Shown here: positions 40,807 through 49,114 of the stretch, piece after piece
How the letters are laid out: each line of letters opens with the position of its first letter
How positions within the stretch are numbered: the first letter of the stretch is position 1
Assembly (NCBI GenBank): GCA_038244815.1
Contig: JBBRTB010000023.1
Span: 1 to 64,000 of the forward strand
Reading direction: 5' to 3'
DNA from: DASVHS01 sp038244815
GTDB lineage: Bacteria > Acidobacteriota > Thermoanaerobaculia > Gp7-AA8
DNA length: 64,000 bases
Notes under the pieces: model-generated
The model's database searches: none
Told to the model about the DNA's origin: nothing
The model's input: only the letters and a program-made list of their open reading frames with translations
Translations under genes and position numbers: made by a program

Positions 40807-42057
40807 GACACCCATCGCGCCATCGACGCGGTCTGGCGCATCGAGTGGCCGCGGCTGATTGCCGGACTGACGCGCATCGTGCGCGACGTCGGCGTGGCCG
40901 AGGAGCTCGCGCAGGATGCGCTGGTGGCCGCGCTGGAGCAGTGGCCCGATTCGGGAGTTCCGGACAATCCGGGCGCATGGCTGATGGCCACCGCGAAGCA
41001 TCGCGCCATCGATCACATCCGCCGCGACGTCATGCGCGAGCGAAAACACGAGGAGATCGGTCGCCATCTCACCGGGCAGCAGGAGACGGTCGTGGAAGAG
41101 CTGGTGGCCACGCTCGACGATCCCATCGGCGACGATCTGCTGCGGCTCGTGTTCATCGCCTGCCATCCCATCCTCTCCACCCACTCCCGCATCGCCCTCA
41201 CCCTCCGCCTCCTCGGCGGCCTGACGACGGACGAGATTGCGCGCGCGTTTCTGACGTCCGAGGCCACCGTCGCGCAGCGCATCGTGCGGGCGAAGAAGAC
41301 GCTGTCGGACGCGCGCGTACCGTTCGAAGTGCCGCGCGGAGCCGAGCTGGCGGCGCGACTGGCCTCCGTCCTCGAAGTGATCTATCTCATCTTCAACGAG
41401 GGCTACTCGGCCACGGCGGGCCAGGACTGGGTCCGGCCGGCGCTCTGCGAAGACGCACTGCGACTCGGTCGCGTGCTGGCCGGGCTGATGCAGGAAGAGG
41501 CGGAAGTGCTCGGCCTGGTGGCGCTGATGGAGATTCAGGCCTCGCGGCTGCGGGCGCGAACGACGGCGCAGGGCGACCCGGTGCTGTTGCACGATCAGGA
41601 TCGCGCGCGATGGGATCACCTTCTGATCCGCCGAGGTCTGGTCGCGCTCGAACGCGCCGAGGAGCTCGCGCCCACGCGTGGCTGGTACACACTGCAGGCG
41701 GCCATCGCGGCGTGTCACGTCAGGGCGCGGTCAGCAGAAGAAACAGACTGGATCCGCATCGCCGCGCTCTACACGGTACTGGCGCAGATCGATCCCAGTC
41801 CCATCGTCGAGTTGAACCGCGCCGTGGCCTTCGGATTCGCATTCGGGCCGGAGACGGGATTGACGATCGTGGATGGGGTCGTGCGCGACGGTGGGCTGGA
41901 GAACTATCACCTGCTGCCGGGTGTGCGCGGCGATCTGCTCGTCAGGCTCGGTCGTCTCGGCGAGGCCGGAGCGGAGTTCGAGCGCGCGGCGTCGCTCACG
42001 AGAAATGAGCGCGAACGGGCCTTGCTGCTGGCACGCGCTGAAAAAGCCCGGACGTGA
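40795..42057 (+). CDS. ECF-type RNA polymerase sigma factor with C-terminal TPR-like domain (YCII-associated)
   Basis: 420 residues. Region 2 runs about 10-80 (WRIEWPRLIAGLTRIVRDVG, AEELAQDALVAALEQW, LMATAKHRAIDHIRRDV) and region 4 about 125-180 (TLRLLGGLTTDEIARAFLTS, TVAQRIVRAKKTL). The long C terminus (YLIFNEGYSATAGQDWVRPA, EAEVLGLVALMEIQASRLRA, ARWDHLLIRRGLVALERAEE, SPIVELNRAVAFGFAFGPET) is the hallmark of the group formerly annotated with SigI/DUF6596. It redirects RNA polymerase, but its promoter is unknown. GTG start at 40795 matches relatives (TxxDxHRAIDAVWRIE). No anti-sigma gene nearby. Confidence 0.9.
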   Translation: MTASDTHRAIDAVWRIEWPRLIAGLTRIVRDVGVAEELAQDALVAALEQWPDSGVPDNPGAWLMATAKHRAIDHIRRDVMRERKHEEIGRHLTGQQETVVEELVATLDDPIGDDLLRLVFIACHPILSTHSRIALTLRLLGGLTTDEIARAFLTSEATVAQRIVRAKKTLSDARVPFEVPRGAELAARLASVLEVIYLIFNEGYSATAGQDWVRPALCEDALRLGRVLAGLMQEEAEVLGLVALMEIQASRLRARTTAQGDPVLLHDQDRARWDHLLIRRGLVALERAEELAPTRGWYTLQAAIAACHVRARSAEETDWIRIAALYTVLAQIDPSPIVELNRAVAFGFAFGPETGLTIVDGVVRDGGLENYHLLPGVRGDLLVRLGRLGEAGAEFERAASLTRNERERALLLARAEKART

Positions 42058-42095
42058 GAGCGGGATTCTCGTCAATGTCCCGCTGAAGAAGGGGC

Positions 42096-42153
42096 GAAGC
42101 GGCGGCGCGCGCCTGCCACGAAGACGCGCCGACAGGCGGTTCGCCGCCGCTTC
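42096..42153. terminator. long-loop hairpin between sigma and YceI genes
   Basis: GAAGCGGCGGC (42096-42106) pairs perfectly with GCCGCCGCTTC (42143-42153), and an inner GCGCGCCTG/CAGGCGG-type pairing is possible. It lies between convergent stops (42057 and 42177), consistent with a bidirectional terminator, although there is no T-tract. Confidence 0.4.
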
Positions 42154-42176
42154 CGTGAGGTCGACTGGTTGTTCCC

Positions 42177-42734
42177 TTATGCGGCGACGGGAGCGGCCTT
42201 CACCGCCTGGAGCTGGATCTCGATGCGGATGTCGTTGGCCACGAGCACTCCGCCCGTCTCCAGCGCCTGATTCCAGGTCAGACCCCATTCGCGCCGGTCG
42301 ATCTTCGCCGTTGCTTCCGCACCGCTCTTGATGTTGCCCCACGGATCCTTGCCGGAACCGAGATAAACGGTGTCGAGCGTGACTTCCATCGATTTGCCGT
42401 GAATGACCAGGTCACCGGCGATCTTGAACCGGTCGCCTTCCTTCTTCATCGCCCCTTCCACGCGCTTGCTGCGAAACGTGATCGTGGGAAACTTCTCCAC
42501 ATCGAGGAAGTCCGCCGAGCGGAGGTGAGCGTCGCGATCGGCCACGCCGGTGTCGATGCTGGCCGCGGCGATCTCGACATTGACGGTCGAGCGATCGGGA
42601 TTCTGTTCGTCCACCTCGATCGTCCCCTTCACATCCTTGAAACGTCCTCGGACCGTTGTGAACATCATGTGCTTGACGGCGAACTCCACGGCCGTGTGGG
42701 CCGGGTCGATCTGCCATGTGGTTGTGTTTGCCAT
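42177..42734 (-). CDS. YceI family lipocalin-like protein
   Basis: 185 residues: TTWQIDPAHTAVEFAVKHMM, VRGRFKDVKGTIEVDEQNPD, DAHLRSADFLDVEKFPTITF, GDLVIHGKSMEVTLDTVYLG and RREWGLTWNQALETGGVLVA, all hallmarks of YceI. The fold is a beta-barrel that binds isoprenoid lipids; here there is no signal peptide, so a cytoplasmic version. AAAAGGAGAAACGGAC precedes the ATG. Divergent from a MarR gene, which probably regulates it. Confidence 0.93.
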   Translation of the reverse strand: MANTTTWQIDPAHTAVEFAVKHMMFTTVRGRFKDVKGTIEVDEQNPDRSTVNVEIAAASIDTGVADRDAHLRSADFLDVEKFPTITFRSKRVEGAMKKEGDRFKIAGDLVIHGKSMEVTLDTVYLGSGKDPWGNIKSGAEATAKIDRREWGLTWNQALETGGVLVANDIRIEIQLQAVKAAPVAA

Positions 42735-42778
42735 GTCCGTTTCTCCTTTTCAGTGTTCGCCAGCTCTGTCTGTCGAAA

Positions 42779-42820
42779 CGATAGTCCTCACAACTATTAA
42801 TGTCAAGAGGAGTATTATCG
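42779..42820. promoter_or_regulatory. candidate MarR operator in divergent promoter
   Basis: Imperfect palindrome CGATAGTCCTC...GAGGAGTATTATCG around an AT-rich core (CTATTAATG), 118-base intergenic space between yceI-like (-) and marR-like (+). It is by far the most AT-rich stretch nearby. Typical location for autoregulatory MarR binding; inferred. Confidence 0.4.
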
Positions 42821-42852
42821 TTTGGGCCGGCTGTTTGCGGACGAGGGTGGCT

Positions 42853-43335
42853 ATGTCGGGAAAATTGAAGCGGGAGATCAAACAGACCAGGCCGTTCGCC
42901 AGCCTGCAGGAGGAAGTGGTGCTCTCCATGCTCCGCACCGCCGATCAGCTGGCCGTTCCGATGACCGAGGTGCTGCGTCGGGAGAACCTGAGCATGTCGC
43001 AGTACAACGTGCTGCGCATCCTCCGCGGCGCCGGAGCCGAAGGGCTTCCCTGCGGGGAGATCTCGGAGCGGATGGTTCGCCGCGATCCCGACCTGACCCG
43101 CCTTCTCGATCGACTGGAGAAGCGCGGGCTGGTGGTTCGCTCGCGGGGTACGGCCGACCGGCGCGTGGTGCGGGCCTCGATCAGCAGCGAAGGGCTCGGT
43201 CTGCTCGAGTCGCTCGACGAGATCGTGAAAGCGACCGTCCGGAAGACGTTGTCCCACATGCCCCAGAGTCGTCTGCAGGCGCTCTGCAAGCTTCTGGAGG
43301 AAGCGCGCGCGCCCGTGGCCGGCTCGGGAGCGTGA
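42853..43335 (+). CDS. MarR family transcriptional regulator
   Basis: 160 residues. Winged helix: LSMSQYNVLRILRGAGAEGL, CGEISERMVRRDPDLTRLLD, RLEKRGLVVRSRGTADRRVV (recognition helix plus wing with the conserved DRR). Flanked by dimerisation helices. Start at ATG 42853 (MSGKLKREIKQTRPF); the upstream open frame lies antisense to the YceI gene. Divergent gene pairs with MarR usually respond to phenolic or oxidative signals. Confidence 0.9.
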   Translation: MSGKLKREIKQTRPFASLQEEVVLSMLRTADQLAVPMTEVLRRENLSMSQYNVLRILRGAGAEGLPCGEISERMVRRDPDLTRLLDRLEKRGLVVRSRGTADRRVVRASISSEGLGLLESLDEIVKATVRKTLSHMPQSRLQALCKLLEEARAPVAGSGA

Positions 43336-43410
43336 CCGCGTTGATCGCTCAGCCGCTCGTCCGGGCAGGACTGGCGTCGAGCAGCGTGCGCCGCTCCCGA
43401 TCCGCTACGT

Positions 43411-43637
43411 AGTGCCGACGCGTTTCGCGAGGCCGGCAACCGCGGCGTGCAGATTCATGGTGAGATCGGCTTCACCTGGGAGACAATCTCCACCTCAACT
43501 ACAAGCGCGCCAGATCATCGGAGACTCTGTTCGGAGACTCGTCCTTCCATCGGGAACGCATCGCATCCCTGGTCATCGATAAATCGCAGCGAGCGTCGGA
43601 CCGGCACAGCGAGCCGGCCGTCGCCGCCGCCTTATGA
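43411..43637 (+). pseudogene. C-terminal fragment of an acyl-CoA dehydrogenase
   Basis: DAFREAGNRGVQIHGEIGFT followed, after a one-to-two-base frameshift near 43480, by NLHLNYKRARSSETLFGDSS, FHRERIASLVIDKS and a stop at 43635. The GIQxHGGIGFTWEHDLHLxxKRA...LFG...HRERIA pattern is the end of short-chain acyl-CoA dehydrogenases. No start or upstream domain remains. It precedes a catabolic operon that carries an intact acyl-CoA dehydrogenase (53039-54211) but is not similar enough to be a recent copy. Confidence 0.78.
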
Positions 43638-43667
43638 ACGAATCACGGTCAAAAAAGGAGGCACAGG

Positions 43668-46658
43668 ATGGCGAAATCGATCCGGATTCTCGTGGTCATG
43701 ATTTTCCTCGTTGCACTTCCCATCGCGCTCTTCGCCCAGGCGCGCGCCACGGCGGCGGACCTCTCGGGCACGATCAACGACGAATCGGGCGCCGTCCTGC
43801 CCGGCGTCACGATCACGGCCACCAACGTGGCCACGAACCAGTCCCGCACGGGGGTCACCGACAACCAGGGGCGGTACTACATCGGGGCGCTGCCACCGAG
43901 CACGTACACGATCGGCGTGCAACTGTCCGGGTTCGCGCCGCAGGAGCGCAAGGCCATCCGGCTGCAGATCGGGCAACTGGCGGAGATGAATTTCAAGCTC
44001 AGGCCAGGGACCGCGGAAGCGATCGTGGTCAGCGCCAGGGCACCGGTCATCGATCCGACGCAGACCACGGTCTCCACCGTCATCGGCCAGGAGCAGATCG
44101 ATTCGCTTCCCACGAACGGCCGCAATTTCCTGAGCTTCAGCGTCATCACGCCCGGTGTCACCACCGATCGCACGCCGCAGCAGGGGGCCTCGGCAACCTC
44201 GGGCCTGACATTCGGCGGCCAGCGGGCGCGCTCCAACAACATCATGGTCGACGGCGTCGACAACAACGACTCGATCGTGGGCGCGGTGCGGGCCACGTTC
44301 AGCCAGGAAGCGATTCAGGAATTTCAGGTGCTGACGAACTCCTACTCGGCGGAGTTCGGCAAAGCCTCGGGCGGGATCGTCAACATCATCACCCGATCCG
44401 GAACGAACGAGACGCTCGGCGACGTCTTCGAGTTCTTTCGCAACGATCATCTGAACGCCAAGGGTCACTTCGAGCAGTTCAATGTCTTCGGCAATTCCAT
44501 CGACCAGCCGAAGGCACCGTTCCGTCAGAACCAGTACGGCTTCACCGTCGGCGGCCCGGTCCGTCGCGACCAGACGTTCTACTTCCTCTCCGCCGAGCGT
44601 CTCTCGACGAATACCAGCAACTTCGTGAACATCGATCCCACCGCCGCCGCTCTTCTGAACCAGAACGGCTTTCCGGTTCAGCTGGGGAACGTGCCCTATG
44701 ACGTGAAGTCGAACGACTATCTGGCCAAGGTCGACCATCAGTTCGCACCGGCGCACAACCTCAGCGTGCGCGCGAACTACGCCAGCCTCATCAATCAGAA
44801 CGTCGAGCCGTTCGGCGGAATCGTGGCGAAGAGCCGCGGCGCCGTGCAGAACCGCAAGGACTGGGCGATCGCGGCCTCGCAGACAGACTCGCTGTCGCAG
44901 CGCTCCATCAACGAGCTGCGCGGCCAGTACGCCTACGAGAATCAGTTGATCGAGTCTCTCGATCCGAACTGCGGCGGCCCATGCGACACGTTCGACAAGG
45001 GTGGTCCGACGGTGGAGATCATCGGCGTGGCCAGCGTGGGCCGGCAGCGCTTCACGCCGCAGCCGCGGAAGAATCAGCGCTACCAGTTGAAGGATTCTCT
45101 CAGCTACTTCGGTGGAAATCACTCGCTGAAGGCGGGCTTCGACTTCAACGACGTGCACACCGAGTTCTCGGCGCTGCCGCTGCACTTCGGCGGCCGCTAC
45201 ATCTTTGCCGCGCTTCCGGCCATCCCCGCGCTCGGGCTCACGCAGCCCATCTCCTCGCTGCAGGCATTCGCGGCCGGACTGCCCGCCGCGTACGTCCGGG
45301 GTTATGGAACGAGCGGGAGCTCCTACAACGACCCGGACGTCGCGCTGTTCGTGCAGGACGACTGGAGCGTCAGCCCGAAACTCGTGTTCAAGGCCGGTCT
45401 CCGCTACCAGCGTCAATGGATGTACGACATTCCTTACACCGTCTCGATGCCCGGCGGCGGCACGTACACGTACAAGCTTCCACAGGACACGAACAACTTC
45501 GGTCCGCGCCTGTCGCTGGCCTACGATCCGGCCGGCAACGGCCGTTCATCGCTGCACGCGTCATGGGGCATCTTCTACGACAATCAGATTCTCGCGGCCG
45601 CGCAGATCGGCGATGGGATCGACGGGCGGAATCTGCGCACGCTCGTCGCGCGCATCCCGAGCTCCATCGGCGCGTGGAGAGCGCCCGGGCACAAGCTGCC
45701 CGAGCCGACCACTCCCTATCCGAGCCTGGTCATCTCTCCCGATCCCGGCATGCAGACGCCCTTGGCGCAGCAGGCCGACCTCGGTTATGACCACGCCATC
45801 GGGCAGACCATGTCCGTTTCCGCAGATCTCCTTTACGTGCACGGCACGCATCAACTGGGAACGATCGACTACAACCCGATCGTGCCGGCCCTCGGTGCGG
45901 GACGACGGCCGAACGACATCAACGGTGTGGCCGGAACGTCCGCGTCCGTCCTGCAGTACACATCGTTCGGCGAGACCTGGTACAGGGGCTTGACGCTGTC
46001 GCTGAACAAACGGCTCTCCAGCAATTTCCAGGTTCTGCTGTCTTACACGCGATCGAAGGCGGAAGACAACTCCACCGACTTCCAGAGCGCGTTCATCCCG
46101 CAGAAGGATGGACTGGGACGCGATCCGAACAATCCGAAGGGTCTGCCCATCGGCTTCGACCCGAGCGCGGAACGCGGATTCGCCACGCAGGATCAGAAAG
46201 ACCGGTTCGTGCTCAGCGGCCTGTATCAGTTCCCCTGGCAGGTCCAGTTCTCGACGATTCTCACGGCGGCGTCCGGCCGGCCGTACACGGCACTGGCCGG
46301 AGTCGATCTCAACGGGGACGGCGACGGCGGCGCCTTCCCATCGGACCGCGCACGGACGAATCCACTCGATCCGTCCACATCGGTGGCGCGCAACAGCGAG
46401 CGGATGAAGAGCCAGTTCAACATCGATGCGCGTCTCAGCAAGAGCTTCAATCTCGGTGGCGGGCGAGCCATCCAGGCCATGATCGACGTCTTCAACCTGA
46501 CCAACCGCACGAACTACACCGAGATCAACAACATCTTCGGAACGGGCGCGTTCCCCACGTCGCCTCAGAAGGATGCCCAGGGCCGTGTCACGTACGGAAC
46601 GTACACGGAGGCACTTCCGGGACGGCAGATTCAACTCGCAGCAAAGGTCAGTTTCTGA
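43668..46658 (+). CDS. TonB-dependent receptor, Oar-like, with carboxypeptidase-regulatory domain
   Basis: 996-residue outer-membrane protein. Signal peptide (ILVVMIFLVALPIALFAQ, cleavage near 24), a CarboxypepD_reg-like beta-sandwich about 30-110 (LSGTINDESGAVLPGVTITA, TGVTDNQGRYYIGALPPSTY), a plug about 115-240 (LPTNGRNFLSFSVITPGV, NNIMVDGVDNNDSIVGAVRA, NSYSAEFGKASGGIVNIITR) and a 22-strand-like barrel ending in RQIQLAAKVSF with the C-terminal Phe. Such receptors are massively expanded in Acidobacteriota. RBS AAAAAAGGAGG at perfect spacing. Positioned at the head of the acyl-CoA operon, it likely imports its substrate; substrate inferred only. Confidence 0.92.
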   Translation: MAKSIRILVVMIFLVALPIALFAQARATAADLSGTINDESGAVLPGVTITATNVATNQSRTGVTDNQGRYYIGALPPSTYTIGVQLSGFAPQERKAIRLQIGQLAEMNFKLRPGTAEAIVVSARAPVIDPTQTTVSTVIGQEQIDSLPTNGRNFLSFSVITPGVTTDRTPQQGASATSGLTFGGQRARSNNIMVDGVDNNDSIVGAVRATFSQEAIQEFQVLTNSYSAEFGKASGGIVNIITRSGTNETLGDVFEFFRNDHLNAKGHFEQFNVFGNSIDQPKAPFRQNQYGFTVGGPVRRDQTFYFLSAERLSTNTSNFVNIDPTAAALLNQNGFPVQLGNVPYDVKSNDYLAKVDHQFAPAHNLSVRANYASLINQNVEPFGGIVAKSRGAVQNRKDWAIAASQTDSLSQRSINELRGQYAYENQLIESLDPNCGGPCDTFDKGGPTVEIIGVASVGRQRFTPQPRKNQRYQLKDSLSYFGGNHSLKAGFDFNDVHTEFSALPLHFGGRYIFAALPAIPALGLTQPISSLQAFAAGLPAAYVRGYGTSGSSYNDPDVALFVQDDWSVSPKLVFKAGLRYQRQWMYDIPYTVSMPGGGTYTYKLPQDTNNFGPRLSLAYDPAGNGRSSLHASWGIFYDNQILAAAQIGDGIDGRNLRTLVARIPSSIGAWRAPGHKLPEPTTPYPSLVISPDPGMQTPLAQQADLGYDHAIGQTMSVSADLLYVHGTHQLGTIDYNPIVPALGAGRRPNDINGVAGTSASVLQYTSFGETWYRGLTLSLNKRLSSNFQVLLSYTRSKAEDNSTDFQSAFIPQKDGLGRDPNNPKGLPIGFDPSAERGFATQDQKDRFVLSGLYQFPWQVQFSTILTAASGRPYTALAGVDLNGDGDGGAFPSDRARTNPLDPSTSVARNSERMKSQFNIDARLSKSFNLGGGRAIQAMIDVFNLTNRTNYTEINNIFGTGAFPTSPQKDAQGRVTYGTYTEALPGRQIQLAAKVSF

Positions 46659-46659
46659 G

Positions 46660-47436
46660 TTGACCCGAGCGATCCAGCAGCTCTTCGACCTCTCCGGCCG
46701 CGCGGCCATCGTCACCGGTGGCTCGCGCGGCCTCGGCCTGGAGATCGCCGAGGGCCTGGCCGAGGCGGGCGCGTCGCTGATGCTGTGCGCGCGGCGCGAG
46801 CAATGGCTCGCGCCAGCCATCGAAGCCATGCGCAAACAGGGAGCGCGGGCGGAGGGCATGGTCTGCGACGTCACCGATGCCGGGCAGGTGGAGGCCGTGG
46901 TGTCGGCGGCGATGGCGGCGTTCGGACGTCTGGACATTCTCATCAACAACGCCGGAGTGTCGTGGGGAGCGGCTCCTGAGGAGATGGCTCTCGAGCAGTG
47001 GCAGCGCGTCCTCGACACGAATCTGACCGGTGCGTTTCTCTTCGCCCAGGCAGCCGGACGGGAGATGCTCAAGGCGCAGCGCGGTGCGATCGTCAACATC
47101 GCATCTGTGGCGGGACTGCGCTCCTCCGTGCACGGTCCTCATTACGCCGGTTATGTGGCCAGCAAGGCCGGATTGATGGGATTGACGCGCGAGCTGGCCG
47201 CGTCGTGGGGTCCGCGCGGGATCCGCGTCAACGCCATCGCTCCCGGTTTTTTTCACTCGCGGCTGGCCGACCCGATCATCGCGCTCGTCGAGCCGTCCAT
47301 CCAGGCGCGCAATCCCATTCCTCGTGTCGGCGAGCCGGGAGAGTTGAAAGGAGTGGCTGCCTTTCTGGCCTCGGACGCGTCAAGCTATATCACCGGGCAG
47401 GTCATCGCCGTCGACGGCGGGGCAACGATCGTTTAG
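46660..47436 (+). CDS. short-chain dehydrogenase/reductase (3-oxoacyl-ACP reductase-like)
   Basis: 258 residues from a TTG start at 46660, one base after the TonB stop. Classical SDR: cofactor motif TGGSRGLGLEIAEGL near residue 20, DILINNAGVSWG, catalytic Ser in NIASVAGLRSS, Tyr165 and Lys169 in YVASKAGLMG, and the PGFFHSRL loop, ending QVIAVDGGATIV. Acts on a keto or hydroxy acyl-CoA (or similar) substrate. The longer in-frame start at 46573 would overlap the receptor by 86 bases and is unlikely. Confidence 0.9.
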   Translation: MTRAIQQLFDLSGRAAIVTGGSRGLGLEIAEGLAEAGASLMLCARREQWLAPAIEAMRKQGARAEGMVCDVTDAGQVEAVVSAAMAAFGRLDILINNAGVSWGAAPEEMALEQWQRVLDTNLTGAFLFAQAAGREMLKAQRGAIVNIASVAGLRSSVHGPHYAGYVASKAGLMGLTRELAASWGPRGIRVNAIAPGFFHSRLADPIIALVEPSIQARNPIPRVGEPGELKGVAAFLASDASSYITGQVIAVDGGATIV

Positions 47437-47446
47437 CGGAGGACGC

Positions 47447-49114
47447 ATGACTTCTCCATACGCCGCGAAGCCGTGGATCGATCACTACGACTACTGGGTG
47501 CAGCCGCACATGAACTATCCGCGCCGGCCGCTGGGAGACATCCTCCGTCTGGCCGCGGCCGATGTGCCCGACCGTCCGGCCACGGCGTTTCTAGGCGCCC
47601 AGCTCACGTGGGCGGAGATCAAGGATCGCAGCGACCGGCTGGCCACGGCCCTGGCGCGGATGGGAATCGGCAAGGGCGATCGCGTCGGCATCATGCTGCC
47701 GAACTCTCCGCAATATGTCTTCGCGGCGTTCGCGATCCTGCGCATCGGCGCGATCGTGGTTAACATCAACCCGCTCTACACACCGCGCGAGATCGCGGTT
47801 GTGGCGCAGGACTCGGGGATGCGTCTGCTCATCGTGCTCGATCTTCTGGCTCCCGCCGCGCAGGCGGTGCGCAAGCAGACAGCGATCGAAACGATCTTGA
47901 TCACTTCGCTGGCGGAATACAGCGCCGCCGGCACTCAATGCCCCGCGGTCGAAGGAACGCAGCGATTGAGCGACGTACTGGCCGCGGTCAGCGAGCCCGA
48001 TCTGCCGAGCGTGGCCATCGATCCTGAGAACGACGTCGCCGTCCTGCAGTACACCGGCGGCACGACCGGCGTTCCGAAAGGGGCGATGCTGACGCACTAC
48101 AACATCTTCGCGAACGTCATCCAGACGACCGTTCTCCATCATCCCGATCAGCGCCGGGGCGAAGAGCGCACCCTGCTGGTGATCCCGTACTTTCACATCT
48201 ACGGTTTCACCGTTGGCCTGATGTCGGTAGCCTGGCAGGGCGGAATGCAGATTCTCATTCCGAAGTACGACGTCGAGGCGTTGCTCGCGGCCATCCGCGA
48301 CTTCCGGCCGACATACTTTCCGGCCGTACCGACGATCTACGTTTCGATCCTCACGCATCCGCAGGCGCGGGAGTACGGGATCGACAAGGTGCGCGCCTTC
48401 AACAGCGGATCCGCGCCGCTGCCGGTCGAGGTGATCGACCAGTTCGAGCGGATGACCGGCGGCACGCTCAACGAAGGCTACGGACTGTCCGAGGCTTCGC
48501 CGGTGACGCACACCACCCCGTCGCTGTCGCGGCGCAAGCCGGGGAGCATCGGCATTCCGCTGCCCGACACGGACATCAAGATCGTCGATCTCGAGCAGGG
48601 CACGCAGGAAGCGCCGGTCGGGAGCGACGGGGAGCTCTGCATTGCCGGCCCTCAGGTGATGAAGGGCTACTGGAATCGCCGGAGCGAGACGGAGACCGCG
48701 CTGCGCCGGGACGGGGAGGGACGGACCTGGCTTTACACGGGCGACATCGCGCGCATGGACGAGGACGGGTATACCTATATCGTGCAGCGGAAGAAGGACA
48801 TGATCATCGTATCGGGATTCAACGTCTATCCTTCCGAGGTGGAGTCGGTGCTCTTTTCGCATCCGGCGGTGATGGAGGCGGTCGTCATCGGAGTTCCGCA
48901 CGCGTACTACGGCGAGGTGGTGAAAGCATTCGTGGTGCTCAAGCCCGGCGCGGCCGTCCTGGCGGGAGAGCTGGACAGTCACTGCGCGGCCGATCTCGCG
49001 GAGTTCAAACGGCCCAGGAGCATCGAGATCCGCGATGCCCTTCCCAAGAGTGCTGTCGGCAAGATCCTTCGTCGGGAGCTGCGCGAGGAGAACGCGGTGG
49101 TGGAGAAAGCATGA
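47447..49114 (+). CDS. long-chain fatty-acid--CoA ligase (AMP-forming)
   Basis: 555-residue ANL superfamily enzyme that activates a carboxylic acid to its CoA thioester via an acyl-AMP. P-loop YTGGTTGVPKGAMLTHYN (about 200), VIPYFHIYGFTVGLMSV, FNSGSAPLPVEVIDQFE, the adenine loop LNEGYGLSEASPVTHTTP, TGDIARMDEDGYTYIVQR with the hinge Asp, and the catalytic Lys in LPKSAVGKILRRELRE. Start at ATG 47447 after GCGGAGGACGC. Overlaps the next gene (ATGA at 49111). Chain-length preference cannot be read. Confidence 0.93.
   Translation: MTSPYAAKPWIDHYDYWVQPHMNYPRRPLGDILRLAAADVPDRPATAFLGAQLTWAEIKDRSDRLATALARMGIGKGDRVGIMLPNSPQYVFAAFAILRIGAIVVNINPLYTPREIAVVAQDSGMRLLIVLDLLAPAAQAVRKQTAIETILITSLAEYSAAGTQCPAVEGTQRLSDVLAAVSEPDLPSVAIDPENDVAVLQYTGGTTGVPKGAMLTHYNIFANVIQTTVLHHPDQRRGEERTLLVIPYFHIYGFTVGLMSVAWQGGMQILIPKYDVEALLAAIRDFRPTYFPAVPTIYVSILTHPQAREYGIDKVRAFNSGSAPLPVEVIDQFERMTGGTLNEGYGLSEASPVTHTTPSLSRRKPGSIGIPLPDTDIKIVDLEQGTQEAPVGSDGELCIAGPQVMKGYWNRRSETETALRRDGEGRTWLYTGDIARMDEDGYTYIVQRKKDMIIVSGFNVYPSEVESVLFSHPAVMEAVVIGVPHAYYGEVVKAFVVLKPGAAVLAGELDSHCAADLAEFKRPRSIEIRDALPKSAVGKILRRELREENAVVEKA

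Noticed and set aside
43632..45416. 594-codon minus-strand open frame
   Set aside because: Antisense to the Oar-like receptor; no recognisable domain.
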